Of a stretch of 64,000 nucleotides of DNA, positions 17,117-25,100 are shown in pieces; the first letter of the stretch is position 1; each line of letters begins with the position of its first letter. The notes beneath the pieces are model-generated. The model was not told where the DNA came from. It did no database searches and saw only the letters and a list, made by a program, of their open reading frames with translations. A program made the position numbers and the translations under genes. The stretch comes from GCA-003244245 sp050700055. GTDB taxonomy: Bacteria > Actinomycetota > Actinomycetes > Mycobacteriales > Pseudonocardiaceae. The stretch spans positions 62,001-126,000 of the forward strand of contig JBOHGE010000003.1 of NCBI GenBank assembly GCA_050700055.1, in the 5' to 3' direction.

Positions 17117-17145
17117 TTGACACCTGAGAGTGGATGGTCGAAACT
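17117..17145 (+). promoter_or_regulatory. Candidate promoter of DUF6879 module 1
   Basis: TTGACA at 17117-17122 with GAAACT about 17 bases downstream, ahead of the 17160 gene. The -35 box is perfect, the -10 weak. Confidence 0.4.
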
Positions 17146-17159
17146 GAAAATATCTGAAT

Positions 17160-17429
17160 TTGATCAAGGAGTGCGGCTACCTGGTAAAGATCACTGAGAT
17201 AGTTCGGGACTCCCGCAACGGTGACTGCCCGGCGATCCACGCGGTCAACGGCGACCTCCGGCTTGCCCAGGGCGAGACCACCTCAGCCGGCATGGCAGTC
17301 GTGCAGGGCTATCTACTGGACGACCCCGGTGCAGTCGCTCAGATCAACTTCGGTCTCGGCGAGGGCGTCCTCGCGGTCCCGGAGTCGCTGATCCTCAAGG
17401 CGGCCGACGAGATCCGCGCGCGGGGATGA
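17160..17429 (+). CDS. Small protein of the DUF6879 module, copy 1
   Basis: Up to 89 residues from TTG 17160; a CTG near 17181 (LVKITEIV) may be the real start. The second copy at 19830 shares G-x-CP/CQ, VVQG and a C-terminal amphipathic helix. Its stop overlaps the DUF6879 ATG. These small proteins accompany DUF6879/DUF5753 genes in many actinobacteria and have no defined function. Confidence 0.65.
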   Translation: MIKECGYLVKITEIVRDSRNGDCPAIHAVNGDLRLAQGETTSAGMAVVQGYLLDDPGAVAQINFGLGEGVLAVPESLILKAADEIRARG

Positions 17430-17959
17430 ACTTCGAGGAGTTCGACGCCGTCTTCGATCGCTTCCGAGCGACCGCGTTCCGCCTGGAGACTCTGCCCCGC
17501 TACGCCGGCGACGAGGGCGAAGAGTTCGCCATCTTCCTCGCCAAGGAGCCGCTCCCCGAACGCTCCACGCGGACCGTCCCGTGGCTGAAAAGGGTGGCTG
17601 ACACCACCGCGGCGGGCGCGCAGTGGCGACGCGTGCATGTGCTCAGCCGCCCACTGACGGACTACTTACGTTTCGAGATGGTCGGCTACGAGGCCAACGT
17701 CGACGCTGGCGAGGACGTCCGCATCGCAGACCGTAGCGTGCATCCGGAGCTGGCAGCAGTGCGCCAGGATTTCTGGCTGTTCGACGCCGAGACGCCGGCC
17801 GCGTTTGCCATGCCGATGCACCATGACACCGTGGGGCATCTCGTCGACTTCGACATCACCGACGATTCCCTGGTCATCGAACAGTGTCGACGCGAGCGTG
17901 ACCTGGCCGTTGCATTGTCGGTGCCTCTTCACGAGTACGCCGCCACGCTGGACGCATGA
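17426..17959 (+). CDS. DUF6879 family protein, copy 1
   Basis: 177 residues with the family opening (FDAVFDRFRATAFRLETLPRY), the central PLTDYLRFE segment, YEANVDAGEDVR and QDFWLFD. The biochemical role is unknown. These proteins usually sit beside XRE/DUF5753 regulators in developmental or toxin-antitoxin-like cassettes (whiJ/bldB style). A second full copy (20057) and a fragment (21547) lie downstream. Confidence 0.8.
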   Translation: MNFEEFDAVFDRFRATAFRLETLPRYAGDEGEEFAIFLAKEPLPERSTRTVPWLKRVADTTAAGAQWRRVHVLSRPLTDYLRFEMVGYEANVDAGEDVRIADRSVHPELAAVRQDFWLFDAETPAAFAMPMHHDTVGHLVDFDITDDSLVIEQCRRERDLAVALSVPLHEYAATLDA

Positions 17960-17995
17960 GCTGGATACTCGGGCTGAAGGCTGGATGATTCCGTG

Positions 17996-18874
17996 ATGGC
18001 GAGCCGAACTCCCGGCAGGGCTGCTGTCACCCGGCGCCAGCGTCTCGGGTCCAGACTCAGAGCATTGCGCGAGCTCGCCGGGCTACGCAACGAAGACCTC
18101 GCCGCCGCGCTCACGCTGAGCCCGGCGACCGTGTCGAGGATGGAATCCGGCGATCGCCTCATCCGGCTCAGTGAGATCGATGTCTAGGTGCGCGTCACCG
18201 GAGCATCCGCCACCGTCGGTGATGAGCTGGCGTCCCTCGCCGAAGCGGCCGCCAACCAGATCACCCCCTGGCGGTCACGGCTGCATGCCGGCGTCGACCA
18301 GACCCAGCGGGAGACCGCCGAGCTGGAGGCCGGCGCAGCCACCATCCGCAAATACGATCACGCTGTCGTTCCGGGCCTGCTTCAAGTCCGGGAGTACGCC
18401 CGACTGGTGTTCGAGATGGCCGATGTCGGCGACACGCAGGACATCACCGGGAAGGTCGAGGGCCGGATGCACCGCCAGGCCGTGCTGCTCGACCAGTCCA
18501 AGAATCTCACCATCCTCATCACCGAGGCCGCGCTGCGATGGCGGCCAGGGTCGGTCACGCTGCAAACCGAGCAGCTTCGGCACATCAGTGCGGTGATGAC
18601 ATTGCCCAACATCCAGATCGGCATCCTGCCGTTACGCGGCCAGGCGAAGACCGTCTACCCAGAAGGCTTCCAGATCTACGCCGACCGCGCCGACGACACC
18701 GACACCCTGGTCGCCGTCGAGCTCATCACCGACGAAGTCACCATCAGCGAGCCCGCCGGCGTGGCTCTGTATCTACGCGAGTTCGATCACCTACGTGCCG
18801 GTGCGGTCTATGACGAAACCGCACGCGCACTGATCGACCACATCATCGCCGACCTGCAGGCAGAACAGACGTGA
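17996..18874 (+). pseudogene. XRE HTH / DUF5753 regulator interrupted by an in-frame TAG
   Basis: The N-terminal part (LGSRLRALRELAGLRNEDLA, ATVSRMESGDRLIR) is an XRE helix-turn-helix. After LSEIDV an amber codon occurs at 18185-18187. The same frame then continues with RVTGASATV and a full DUF5753 domain (RKYDHAVVPGLLQVREYARL, LPFRG-like LPLRG, AVYDETARALI) to 18874. Related regulators usually have Trp/other residue at this point, so TGG to TAG is the likely change. Unless suppressed, it yields a 63-residue HTH peptide alone. Internal restart at GTG 18188 is possible. Confidence 0.8.
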
Positions 18875-18880
18875 CGAGTG

Positions 18881-18905
18881 CGCCGCCTTGCGCTCCGTTG
18901 CCGGT
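18881..18905. repeat. 25-bp direct repeat, copy 2
   Basis: Identical to 16026-16050. On the minus strand it lies at the end of the isoaspartate methyltransferase-like remnant. Confidence 0.8.
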
Positions 18906-19120
18906 GATCACGGTCGGGGTGTAGCCGACGTGGTCGAGGCGGGTGCGGGCATCTGTGGTGACCTGGTTCGAGCCGAGGCGTTCGCAGAGCAGGGCGGTGG
19001 TGTAGCCGGTGTTGATCCTGATGGTGGTGAGCATCGTGGCGAGCAGTCCGGGCATGGTGCCCGAGGAGGTCACGTCGGTTGAAGTGAGCTGGGTGGTCAG
19101 GGTCTTTTCGGGTAGACCGC
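18882..19120 (-). pseudogene. Protein-L-isoaspartate methyltransferase-like remnant
   Basis: The frame reads INTGYTTALLCERLG, NQVTT, ARTRLDHVGYTPTVITGNGA, which mirrors the SAM-binding core of PCMT enzymes (GTGTGYNAALL..RLG, RL...GY.PTVVTGDGA). The Gly-rich motif is damaged, residues are missing, and both ends are lost, so this is a decayed fragment. FxLD-type lanthipeptide clusters also use PCMT-like enzymes, but no precursor is visible. Confidence 0.55.
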
Positions 19121-19273
19121 TTCCAACCAGAGTGCCGCGTTATTGGTGCGGTAGAAGCTGCCAGATAAGACTCATCTGGCTTTGATACGAGTGGCGCCCG
19201 CCCCACCATGATCAGCGGTGACTGGCAGCAGTTCATCCGGTGATCGGCTGACCCAGCGTCTGGTCACCATGAC

Positions 19274-19585
19274 TCAGGTGCTCGTGCGGGCGGGGTCCGA
19301 TGCGGGCCAGCAGCGTGAGCACTTGGCGAGTGGGCACCCGTGGCGCGGTGACGGACCGCCGATGTGGTCGGCGAGGGTGCGGGCGGCGTCATCGGCGATC
19401 AGCACCCCGAGATCGGCCATACCGTGGGGGTAGAGAACCCAGCCACGCTGCATCCGGTCCCGGATGACGACCACGGCGCACTGACCGCTGCCGTCGATGC
19501 GGCGCCCTTCCACCGCACACCGTTCCTGCTCGCCGTAAGGCAGGCGGTGCGGCCCGTCCGGTTCCGGCGGTGGTTGCTTCAACAT
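19274..19585 (-). CDS. Small unrecognised protein (103 residues), intact copy
   Basis: The protein begins with a Pro-rich start and has LPYGEQERC, GRRIDGSGQCAVVVIRD and WVLYPHGMADLG, typical of a family of short actinobacterial proteins with no named domain. It overlaps a duplicated DNA block whose other copy (16777-16990) has lost about 116 bases. Confidence 0.5.
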   Translation of the reverse strand: MLKQPPPEPDGPHRLPYGEQERCAVEGRRIDGSGQCAVVVIRDRMQRGWVLYPHGMADLGVLIADDAARTLADHIGGPSPRHGCPLAKCSRCWPASDPARTST

Positions 19586-19829
19586 ACCTCGCTACCTCGG
19601 TCTCCTGTGGGCGCAGCGGGACAACCCGCGTGTTCTGAGGTGGTCGCCCTCAGTACGAAGTGGGATGAGGCCCCGGGCGGCAAGGTGGTGCCGATCCCGA
19701 AGCTCAGCCAAATCTAGCAGCAACCTACCCTGTCGCGACAACAAGCTATGCATGAATAATTCTCTTGACAGTGTCCACTGCGAGCCGAGACGATGACCTA
19801 CCCGGGCAGCACCGACATGGGGAGACAGC
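19586..19829. other. Upstream region of DUF6879 module 2
   Basis: No intact gene. A TTGACA word near 19764 may be the -35 box of the 19830 operon, but the matching -10 is poor. Confidence 0.3.
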
Positions 19830-20060
19830 ATGCGGCTACGCAGGCTTGCGAAGGACAAGGACAGCGATATCGGCGGCTGCCAGACCGTGTATGACGTGCT
19901 CGAGGCCACCGCCGACCCTGAGTGTGTCGTGCAGGGCCTAGTCGTCAACAACAGCCACCTGGAGAACGTGCTCCCAGGTGAGGGCGCGGTCCGCATAAAA
20001 CACGAGGTACTCATCGAGGCGGTGCGCCGGCTCCAGGACGAAGGAGCGGGTAGCCCATGA
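19830..20060 (+). CDS. Small protein of the DUF6879 module, copy 2
   Basis: 76 residues, ATG 19830 with GGAGA upstream. It shares with the 17160 product a GGC/GDC-P/Q segment, VVQG and the C-terminal helix (LIEAVRRLQDEG). Its stop overlaps the next ATG. Unknown function. Confidence 0.7.
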   Translation: MRLRRLAKDKDSDIGGCQTVYDVLEATADPECVVQGLVVNNSHLENVLPGEGAVRIKHEVLIEAVRRLQDEGAGSP

Positions 20061-20641
20061 CTGCTGAGCTGATCTCACCGGGCTCCGAGGAGTTCGAGGC
20101 ACTGTTTCACGGCTTCGCCTATTCGATGTTCCGGCTGGAGACCCTCCAGGAATACCGAGGTCAGCGCGATCTGGATCTGCTCAGCGAGTTCCTCGCGGGC
20201 AAGCCCAGGCCGCCGGATCCGGCCAAGACCGAGTGGACGTCGATGATCATGTCGAACGTGCGAGCCGGCAAGGCCGTGCAACGAGTGCACATCGTGCGCG
20301 AGCCACTGACCGACTACCTTCGATTCGAGCTCACTTGGGGCTACGAACCGAACGCGGCTGCCGGCGAAGACGTCCGGCTCCTGCCCATCGCCGAGCACGA
20401 TCCCTGGCCAGCGGACCTAGCACAGCACGACTATTGGCTCTTCGACTCGGCCGAGTTGTACGACCTGCACTACGACAGTGACCAGGTGTGGCAAGGCGCC
20501 GAGCACGTCACGGATCCTCAGAAGATCGTGGACGCCTGCCGCTGGCGGGATGCAGCGCTACACTACGGCACCCCGTGGTCAGGCTACGTGCGCAGCAAGC
20601 CGCAGCTGGTCCCGCACCTGTCCCTCGCACCCGCATCGTAG
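20057..20641 (+). CDS. DUF6879 family protein, copy 2
   Basis: 194 residues with FEALFHGFAYSMFRLETLQEY, VREPLTDYLRFEL, GYEPNAAAGEDVRLLP and QHDYWLFDS. This is the same architecture as copy 1 with modest identity, so the copies are old paralogues or separate imports rather than a recent duplication. Confidence 0.8.
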   Translation: MTAELISPGSEEFEALFHGFAYSMFRLETLQEYRGQRDLDLLSEFLAGKPRPPDPAKTEWTSMIMSNVRAGKAVQRVHIVREPLTDYLRFELTWGYEPNAAAGEDVRLLPIAEHDPWPADLAQHDYWLFDSAELYDLHYDSDQVWQGAEHVTDPQKIVDACRWRDAALHYGTPWSGYVRSKPQLVPHLSLAPAS

Positions 20642-20651
20642 GAGCTTGAGG

Positions 20652-21512
20652 TTGCCCGGCAACCCTGAACGGGCCCGCCTTGCCACCCGCTTGCGAGAGC
20701 TACGTGCCGGGACGGGGTTGTCCGGTAACCGTTTCGCCACCGAGCGGATCCGCTGGCCGCAGTCACGGGTATCCCGGCTGGAGACGGGAACCCAGCTGCC
20801 CACTGAGGACGACATCCACGCCTGGGTACAAGCAGCTGGTACCGGCAGCGAGACAGCGACCGAGTTGCTGGAGCTGCTGCAACGGGCGCGGATCGAGTAC
20901 GCCACCTGGCGCGACACCTACCGCCGCTCGGGCGGACCGGGTGGCAAGCAGACCAGCATCGCCCAACTCGAGGCGCAGGCGCACCGCATCAGGGGGTTTC
21001 AGCCCGCGATGGTCATCGGACTGCTCCAGACTCCCGGGTACGCACGCGAGATGCTCGCTCTGCCCGGCAGCCCGTTGATCCACACCGGTCACGGCGCGGA
21101 CATCGACGCTGTGGTGGCCGAGCGCATCAGCCGGCAGCACACGCTGTACCAGACCGGCAAGCAGGTACAGCTGGTGATGGGCCAAGCAGCGCTGCACAAC
21201 AGCGTCGGCACCATCGGGACTCTGATCGGGCAACTCGATCGCTTGATGACGCTGACCGCGTTGCCGAGCGTGGATGTGGCGATCGTCCCACACGCAGTAC
21301 CGATGCTCCCGGTGCCAGGATTCGTGATCTACGACGAGAACGTGGTCACCGCGGAGACACTCACCGCCGAGCAACGCCTCATCGAGCCCGACGAGGTCGC
21401 ACAGTACGTTCACTTCTTCGACGAACTGCGAGCCGTAGCCGTATCGGGTTCGGACGCTGCGGCTCTGATCCAGCAGGTCACCGCCGAGCTTCGATCAGAA
21501 CTACTCGAATGA
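20652..21512 (+). CDS. XRE HTH / DUF5753 transcriptional regulator, intact copy
   Basis: 286 residues from TTG 20652, with GGAG at 20641-20644 overlapping the DUF6879 stop. The N-terminal HTH spans LATRLRELRAGTGLSGNRFA to SRLETGTQLP. The DUF5753 domain follows (FQPAMVIGLLQTPGYAREML, the QLVMGQAALH segment, FVIYDENVV, a C-terminal helical tail). It probably controls its own operon. It is the working counterpart of the TAG-interrupted 17996 gene. Confidence 0.85.
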   Translation: MPGNPERARLATRLRELRAGTGLSGNRFATERIRWPQSRVSRLETGTQLPTEDDIHAWVQAAGTGSETATELLELLQRARIEYATWRDTYRRSGGPGGKQTSIAQLEAQAHRIRGFQPAMVIGLLQTPGYAREMLALPGSPLIHTGHGADIDAVVAERISRQHTLYQTGKQVQLVMGQAALHNSVGTIGTLIGQLDRLMTLTALPSVDVAIVPHAVPMLPVPGFVIYDENVVTAETLTAEQRLIEPDEVAQYVHFFDELRAVAVSGSDAAALIQQVTAELRSELLE

Positions 21513-21825
21513 AAAGTCTGCGGACCGACGAGATCCGAGCGCTGCGATGAGCATCGACGAGTGTGACGCCGTCTTCGATCGCTTCCGGCGACCGAGTTCC
21601 GCCTGGAGACCCTGTCCCACTACGCCGAGGAGGAGTTCGTCGCCTTCCTCGCCGGGGACGGACGGCCCGGTGATCGCTGACCGCGCGGAGGCGGATCGCA
21701 GAATAGGCGTCAACGACCTGTGGATCGCCGCCTCCGCAGCGGCGCATCACCTGCTCGTGATCACCCACGACAACGACTTCGACCTTGTGGAGGGCGTGGC
21801 CGGACTGACCGTCGTCCGGGTGTGA
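21513..21825 (+). pseudogene. Chimera: DUF6879 module fragment fused to a PIN toxin tail
   Basis: 21513-21549 reads the last ~12 residues of a module small protein (TDEIRALR then stop overlapping ATG 21547). The ATG opens a DUF6879 start (IDECDAVFDRFR) that loses one base against the copies, and the shifted frame continues EFRLETL, HYAEEEFVAFL. The rest (NDLWIAASAAAHHLLVITHDNDFD, GLTVVRV) is the C-terminal third of a PIN-domain VapC with its NDLWIA and HDNDFD acidic residues. Two unrelated genes were joined by deletion. Confidence 0.75.
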
Positions 21826-21988
21826 CTGGACCGCCGACGATTACCACTCACTCTGACCTCCTTAAGTCGCAGCCATGCGGTAGATGGCTGACGGGGGATT
21901 GTAACCCTATCTCCGGAGGCCGCCTGGGATTTGGGGGAAGCGAGCGCCCCGTTCATTCGCGCCAGGTGCAAGAGAGGTTATTGCCCGC

Positions 21989-22894
21989 CTACTCGCCTCT
22001 CTCCAGTGAGTAAGCCTGGCAGGAATTAAGCCGCCGATCAGCGTCAGCCACCTTCTGCCAGTAGCTCCAGCGTTCGAGGACGTATGCCTTGCGCTCATCG
22101 CTCCAGAGTTCCGTCTTGTCGATGGCAGGTCTCGGATTCCGAACAGCAGATGCGACATCCCGAGTTTCGGGGCCAGTTGTGAACGATGGCGGAATTCTGT
22201 GAAGTACCGGACCGCTCGCTGTCATCTTGAGGGTAACACTGTCCCGGTAATCCTCGCGAGGGCGCAGAGAATCAAAAGTCAGGAAGTGCTCGTCTCTTCG
22301 TGCCATGAACTCACGCTTCTTCGTGAGCCGTCTGGGAGCATCATGGATTCCGGATCGGTCGTCAAACTCTTCCCTTCGACCGAAAATGAGGACGTACTGA
22401 GGCAATAGCTGCCGGTCACGATCCTCCCCGCGAAGATAAGTCTTCCAGAAGATCGCCTGATTCTCGGGTTCAGAGAACCAGACCTTCCACTGAACCAACT
22501 GGTCCAATGCCTGCGTCAACTCTTTGGTCGGCGTGCCACTCTGGTTGAACCACCTTTTTCGGGGTCGCTCTATCTCGATACAAATCGGGGTAATAAGTGA
22601 CGTCGATCGGGTGACCCACATGAAGTCTGGGCGCCGGTCACGAGGAAGCCCGTGCAGCGGCGGCTCAGCATAGACAGCCTCATACTCAGATCCATGATGA
22701 CCACCCGGACCGATGTCACCGTTGCCGCCGGGAAGAAGGGCGGGATGCGCTTCAAGGAAGGTCTGGACTTGGGGCTCTAGAGGGTCAGATGCAAGTAATT
22801 CGGCCCACAAGTCGAGCAGCCAGCTCTCGTACTCGCTCCATGGAATCGGTGGTGGCCGGTCCGGTCTCAGGTCTGGCTGGAGCGACGCGCGCAT
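21989..22894 (-). CDS. Shedu-like (DUF4263) PD-(D/E)XK anti-phage nuclease
   Basis: About 301 residues. QTFLEAHPALLPG near the N-terminus is the entry motif of DUF4263 proteins. RRPDFMWV ... CIEIERPRKRW supplies the PD ... E-x-E nuclease core, followed by a helix (ELTQALDQLVQWK), QYVLIFGRR and FLTFDSL, all in family order. Shedu proteins protect against phages by DNA nicking. ATG 22894 is chosen; a GTG at 22936 would add 14 residues. It is a single gene, as is normal for Shedu, flanked by toxin-antitoxin loci, consistent with a defence-type region. Confidence 0.72.
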   Translation of the reverse strand: MRASLQPDLRPDRPPPIPWSEYESWLLDLWAELLASDPLEPQVQTFLEAHPALLPGGNGDIGPGGHHGSEYEAVYAEPPLHGLPRDRRPDFMWVTRSTSLITPICIEIERPRKRWFNQSGTPTKELTQALDQLVQWKVWFSEPENQAIFWKTYLRGEDRDRQLLPQYVLIFGRREEFDDRSGIHDAPRRLTKKREFMARRDEHFLTFDSLRPREDYRDSVTLKMTASGPVLHRIPPSFTTGPETRDVASAVRNPRPAIDKTELWSDERKAYVLERWSYWQKVADADRRLNSCQAYSLERGE

Positions 22895-23043
22895 GTGCTC
22901 GATCGTACGGCGGCGCCAAGTGTGATGTGCGGGCACGAACCGCTGCGCAGCCGGTCCGGCCCGCCGGTAGCGGAGCGGGAGGCGGGGCCGCGCGCCGCCC
23001 AGCTGCGACAGCCACCTGACGTCTCCTGATGTATGGTGATGTC

Positions 23044-23304
23044 ATGTATCGGACGCAGATCTATCTCGACGACGATGAGGTGGCTCTGCTAGCCCGGGAG
23101 TCGGCGCGCACGGGCGCGTCCCGCTCGGAGCTGATTCGACGGGCAGTACGCAGCCAGTACGGGGTTGACACCCCGGAGGGTCGGCTTGCCGCGCTGCGCG
23201 CCTCGGCCGGCGCCTGGAGCGACCGGTCGGCCACCGGCGCCGATTACGTCGAGGAACTGCGCAGCGACCTCAGCCAGCGATTGGAACAGGTCGGCCTACA
23301 GTGA
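23044..23304 (+). CDS. VapB-type antitoxin (ribbon-helix-helix)
   Basis: 86 residues. YRTQIYLDDDEVALL forms the RHH strand, SRSELIRRAVR the DNA helix, and the C-terminal part is acidic. ATG 23044 is preceded by TGATGT words repeated with a 10-base period (23027-23042), possibly the binding site. It overlaps the toxin start by 4 bases. Confidence 0.85.
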   Translation: MYRTQIYLDDDEVALLARESARTGASRSELIRRAVRSQYGVDTPEGRLAALRASAGAWSDRSATGADYVEELRSDLSQRLEQVGLQ

Positions 23305-23711
23305 AACTGCTCGACACGTCGGTGGCTGTGGATCACCTGCGCGGCTACGGGCCAGCGACGGCCCTACTCGAAGATCTCGTCTCCCGCGAATCGGTCGTCG
23401 CCAGCGAGCTCACCCGCTTCGAGCTGCTGGCGGGCGCCCGTCTCCACGAGCACGATCAACTCGAGAGCTTCTTCTCCGTGGTCGACTGGATCCCGGTGAC
23501 CGAAGACGTCACGCGCCGCGCCGGCGAGTATGCCTGCAAGTACCGGCGAAGTCATTCGGGGATCGGGGTCGTCGACTACCTGCTTGCAGGCACGGTATCC
23601 GCAGTGGGCGCAGACCTGGTGACGACCAACGTCCGGCACTTCCCCATGTTCGACGATCTCCGCCCGCCTTATCCGTACGGGCCGCCGGAGCAGCGTCGTT
23701 TCACCGAGTGA
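23301..23711 (+). CDS. VapC-type PIN-domain ribonuclease toxin
   Basis: 136 residues starting at GTG 23301. KLLDTSVAVDHL carries the first Asp, ASELTRFELLAG the Glu, GVVDYLLAG and LVTTNVRHF the last acidic/structural positions. It is convergent with hisS and overlaps its end by 11 bases. Confidence 0.88.
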   Translation: MKLLDTSVAVDHLRGYGPATALLEDLVSRESVVASELTRFELLAGARLHEHDQLESFFSVVDWIPVTEDVTRRAGEYACKYRRSHSGIGVVDYLLAGTVSAVGADLVTTNVRHFPMFDDLRPPYPYGPPEQRRFTE

Positions 23712-24990
23712 GCTCGCGCTTGAGTAGGTACGCCCCGACTTCGGCGAGCGGGACGCGGGTCTGCTCCCCCGATTCCATGTCTCGCACGGTGACCTCGCGG
23801 GCCTGCTGCTCGTCCGGTCCGTAGATCAGGACTGTGCAGGCGTGCTGGTCGTGCGCCCACTTCAGCTGCTTGGCCAGCTTGCCCGAGGAGCCGAGGTAGA
23901 CGCCGGTCCGCAGGCCCTGTGCCCGGATCTCGCCAGCCAGCCGCATGATGTCGTCCTGCGCCCCGAGCACGGTCAGAGCCACGTCCAGACCGCGCTGGTC
24001 GGTCTTGTCGACGGCTTGGATGGCGAGGATGCGTTCGATTCCGATCGAACCGCCGCAGGCCGGCAGGTCCGGGCCGCCGAGCTTGGCGACCAGGCCGTCG
24101 TAACGTCCGCCGGAGGCGATCGAGCCGGGGTAGCCGGTTGCGATGACCTCGAAGATCGGGCCGGTGTAATAGTCCAGCCCGCGGACCATCCGGGGCGTGA
24201 ACACCACCGGGCCGGCGGTCAGCTCCAGCAGCCGGTCCACTTCAGCGAGCCCGAGCCGGCCGCGCTCGGTGGTGTCGAGCCGTTTGCGGACGCGGTCGGT
24301 GTCGGGCGCGGTCACATCGGCGACCAGACTCTCGGCGATGGTGGTGGGCAGGCCCCGCTCGACCAGCTCGGCGCACACCGCGTCCGGCGCCGCCTTGTCC
24401 AGCTTGTCGAGGCTGCCGAGCACCTTGCCGCCCAGCTCGGGGTCGATGTGGTACGCCGCTAAGAGCCCGTGGAGGGCCTGCCGGGAGTTGACGAGGAACT
24501 GGAAGTCACCGACGCCGAGGGCTTGCAGCCCGTCGTGCACGGCACTCACGATCTCGGCGTCGGCCAGCGGGGACGCCGAGCCCACCGTGTCGATGTCGCA
24601 TTGGGCGAACTCGCGGAAGCGGCCCTTGGCGGCGCGGTCGGCCCGCCAGACCGGGCCGATGACATACCGTTTGTACGGCGAGGGCAACTTACTGCCGTAG
24701 GTCGCCACGACCCGCGCCAGCGGCACCGTGTGGTCGTAGCGCAGCGCGAGGTCGGCTTCGCCGCTGGCCTCGTGGACGCCCCGCTTGAGAATCTTGAAGA
24801 TCAGCGCGGAGGCGTCCTCACCGAGCTTGCCGGCGAAGACCTCCAGCCGCTCGAAGGCCGGGGTCTCTAGGGGGTCGAAGCCGTAGCGCTCGAAGACCGC
24901 GCCGACGGCGTCGAACGCCGCCTTGCGGCGCCGCACGTCGTCAGCCAGGAAATCCCTGGTCCCCGATGGTGGCTCGGCGGCCTGCGCCAT
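23701..24990 (-). CDS. hisS: Histidyl-tRNA synthetase
   Basis: 429-residue class II synthetase that charges tRNA-His. It has the GTRDFL opening, motif 2 region (RYDHTVPLARV, FREFAQCDID), the histidine motifs RGLDYYTGPIFEV and SGGRYDGLV, motif 3 GGSIGIERI, and a C-terminal anticodon-binding domain. ATG 24990 begins MAQAAEPPSGTRDF; an in-frame start at 25026 is less likely. A duplicate of its first codons lies at about 27083-27230. Confidence 0.95.
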   Translation of the reverse strand: MAQAAEPPSGTRDFLADDVRRRKAAFDAVGAVFERYGFDPLETPAFERLEVFAGKLGEDASALIFKILKRGVHEASGEADLALRYDHTVPLARVVATYGSKLPSPYKRYVIGPVWRADRAAKGRFREFAQCDIDTVGSASPLADAEIVSAVHDGLQALGVGDFQFLVNSRQALHGLLAAYHIDPELGGKVLGSLDKLDKAAPDAVCAELVERGLPTTIAESLVADVTAPDTDRVRKRLDTTERGRLGLAEVDRLLELTAGPVVFTPRMVRGLDYYTGPIFEVIATGYPGSIASGGRYDGLVAKLGGPDLPACGGSIGIERILAIQAVDKTDQRGLDVALTVLGAQDDIMRLAGEIRAQGLRTGVYLGSSGKLAKQLKWAHDQHACTVLIYGPDEQQAREVTVRDMESGEQTRVPLAEVGAYLLKRELTR

Positions 24991-25100
24991 GAACTCATCC
25001 TCCTGCGGCCTGCGGTCGAGCACCATTGTGGCCCGCGGCGCGCGCTACTATCCTCCGGCCCGCTGGTCCCCGGCTCGCTCATGAGCAGGAGCGGACCCGG

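Noticed and set aside
18188..18874. Separate DUF5753 gene starting at GTG 18188
   Set aside because: It is in frame with the upstream HTH across a single TAG, and no ribosome site precedes it; treated as one interrupted gene.
18882..19120. FxLD-type lanthipeptide locus
   Set aside because: A PCMT-like fragment exists but no FxLD precursor or lanthionine enzyme is present.
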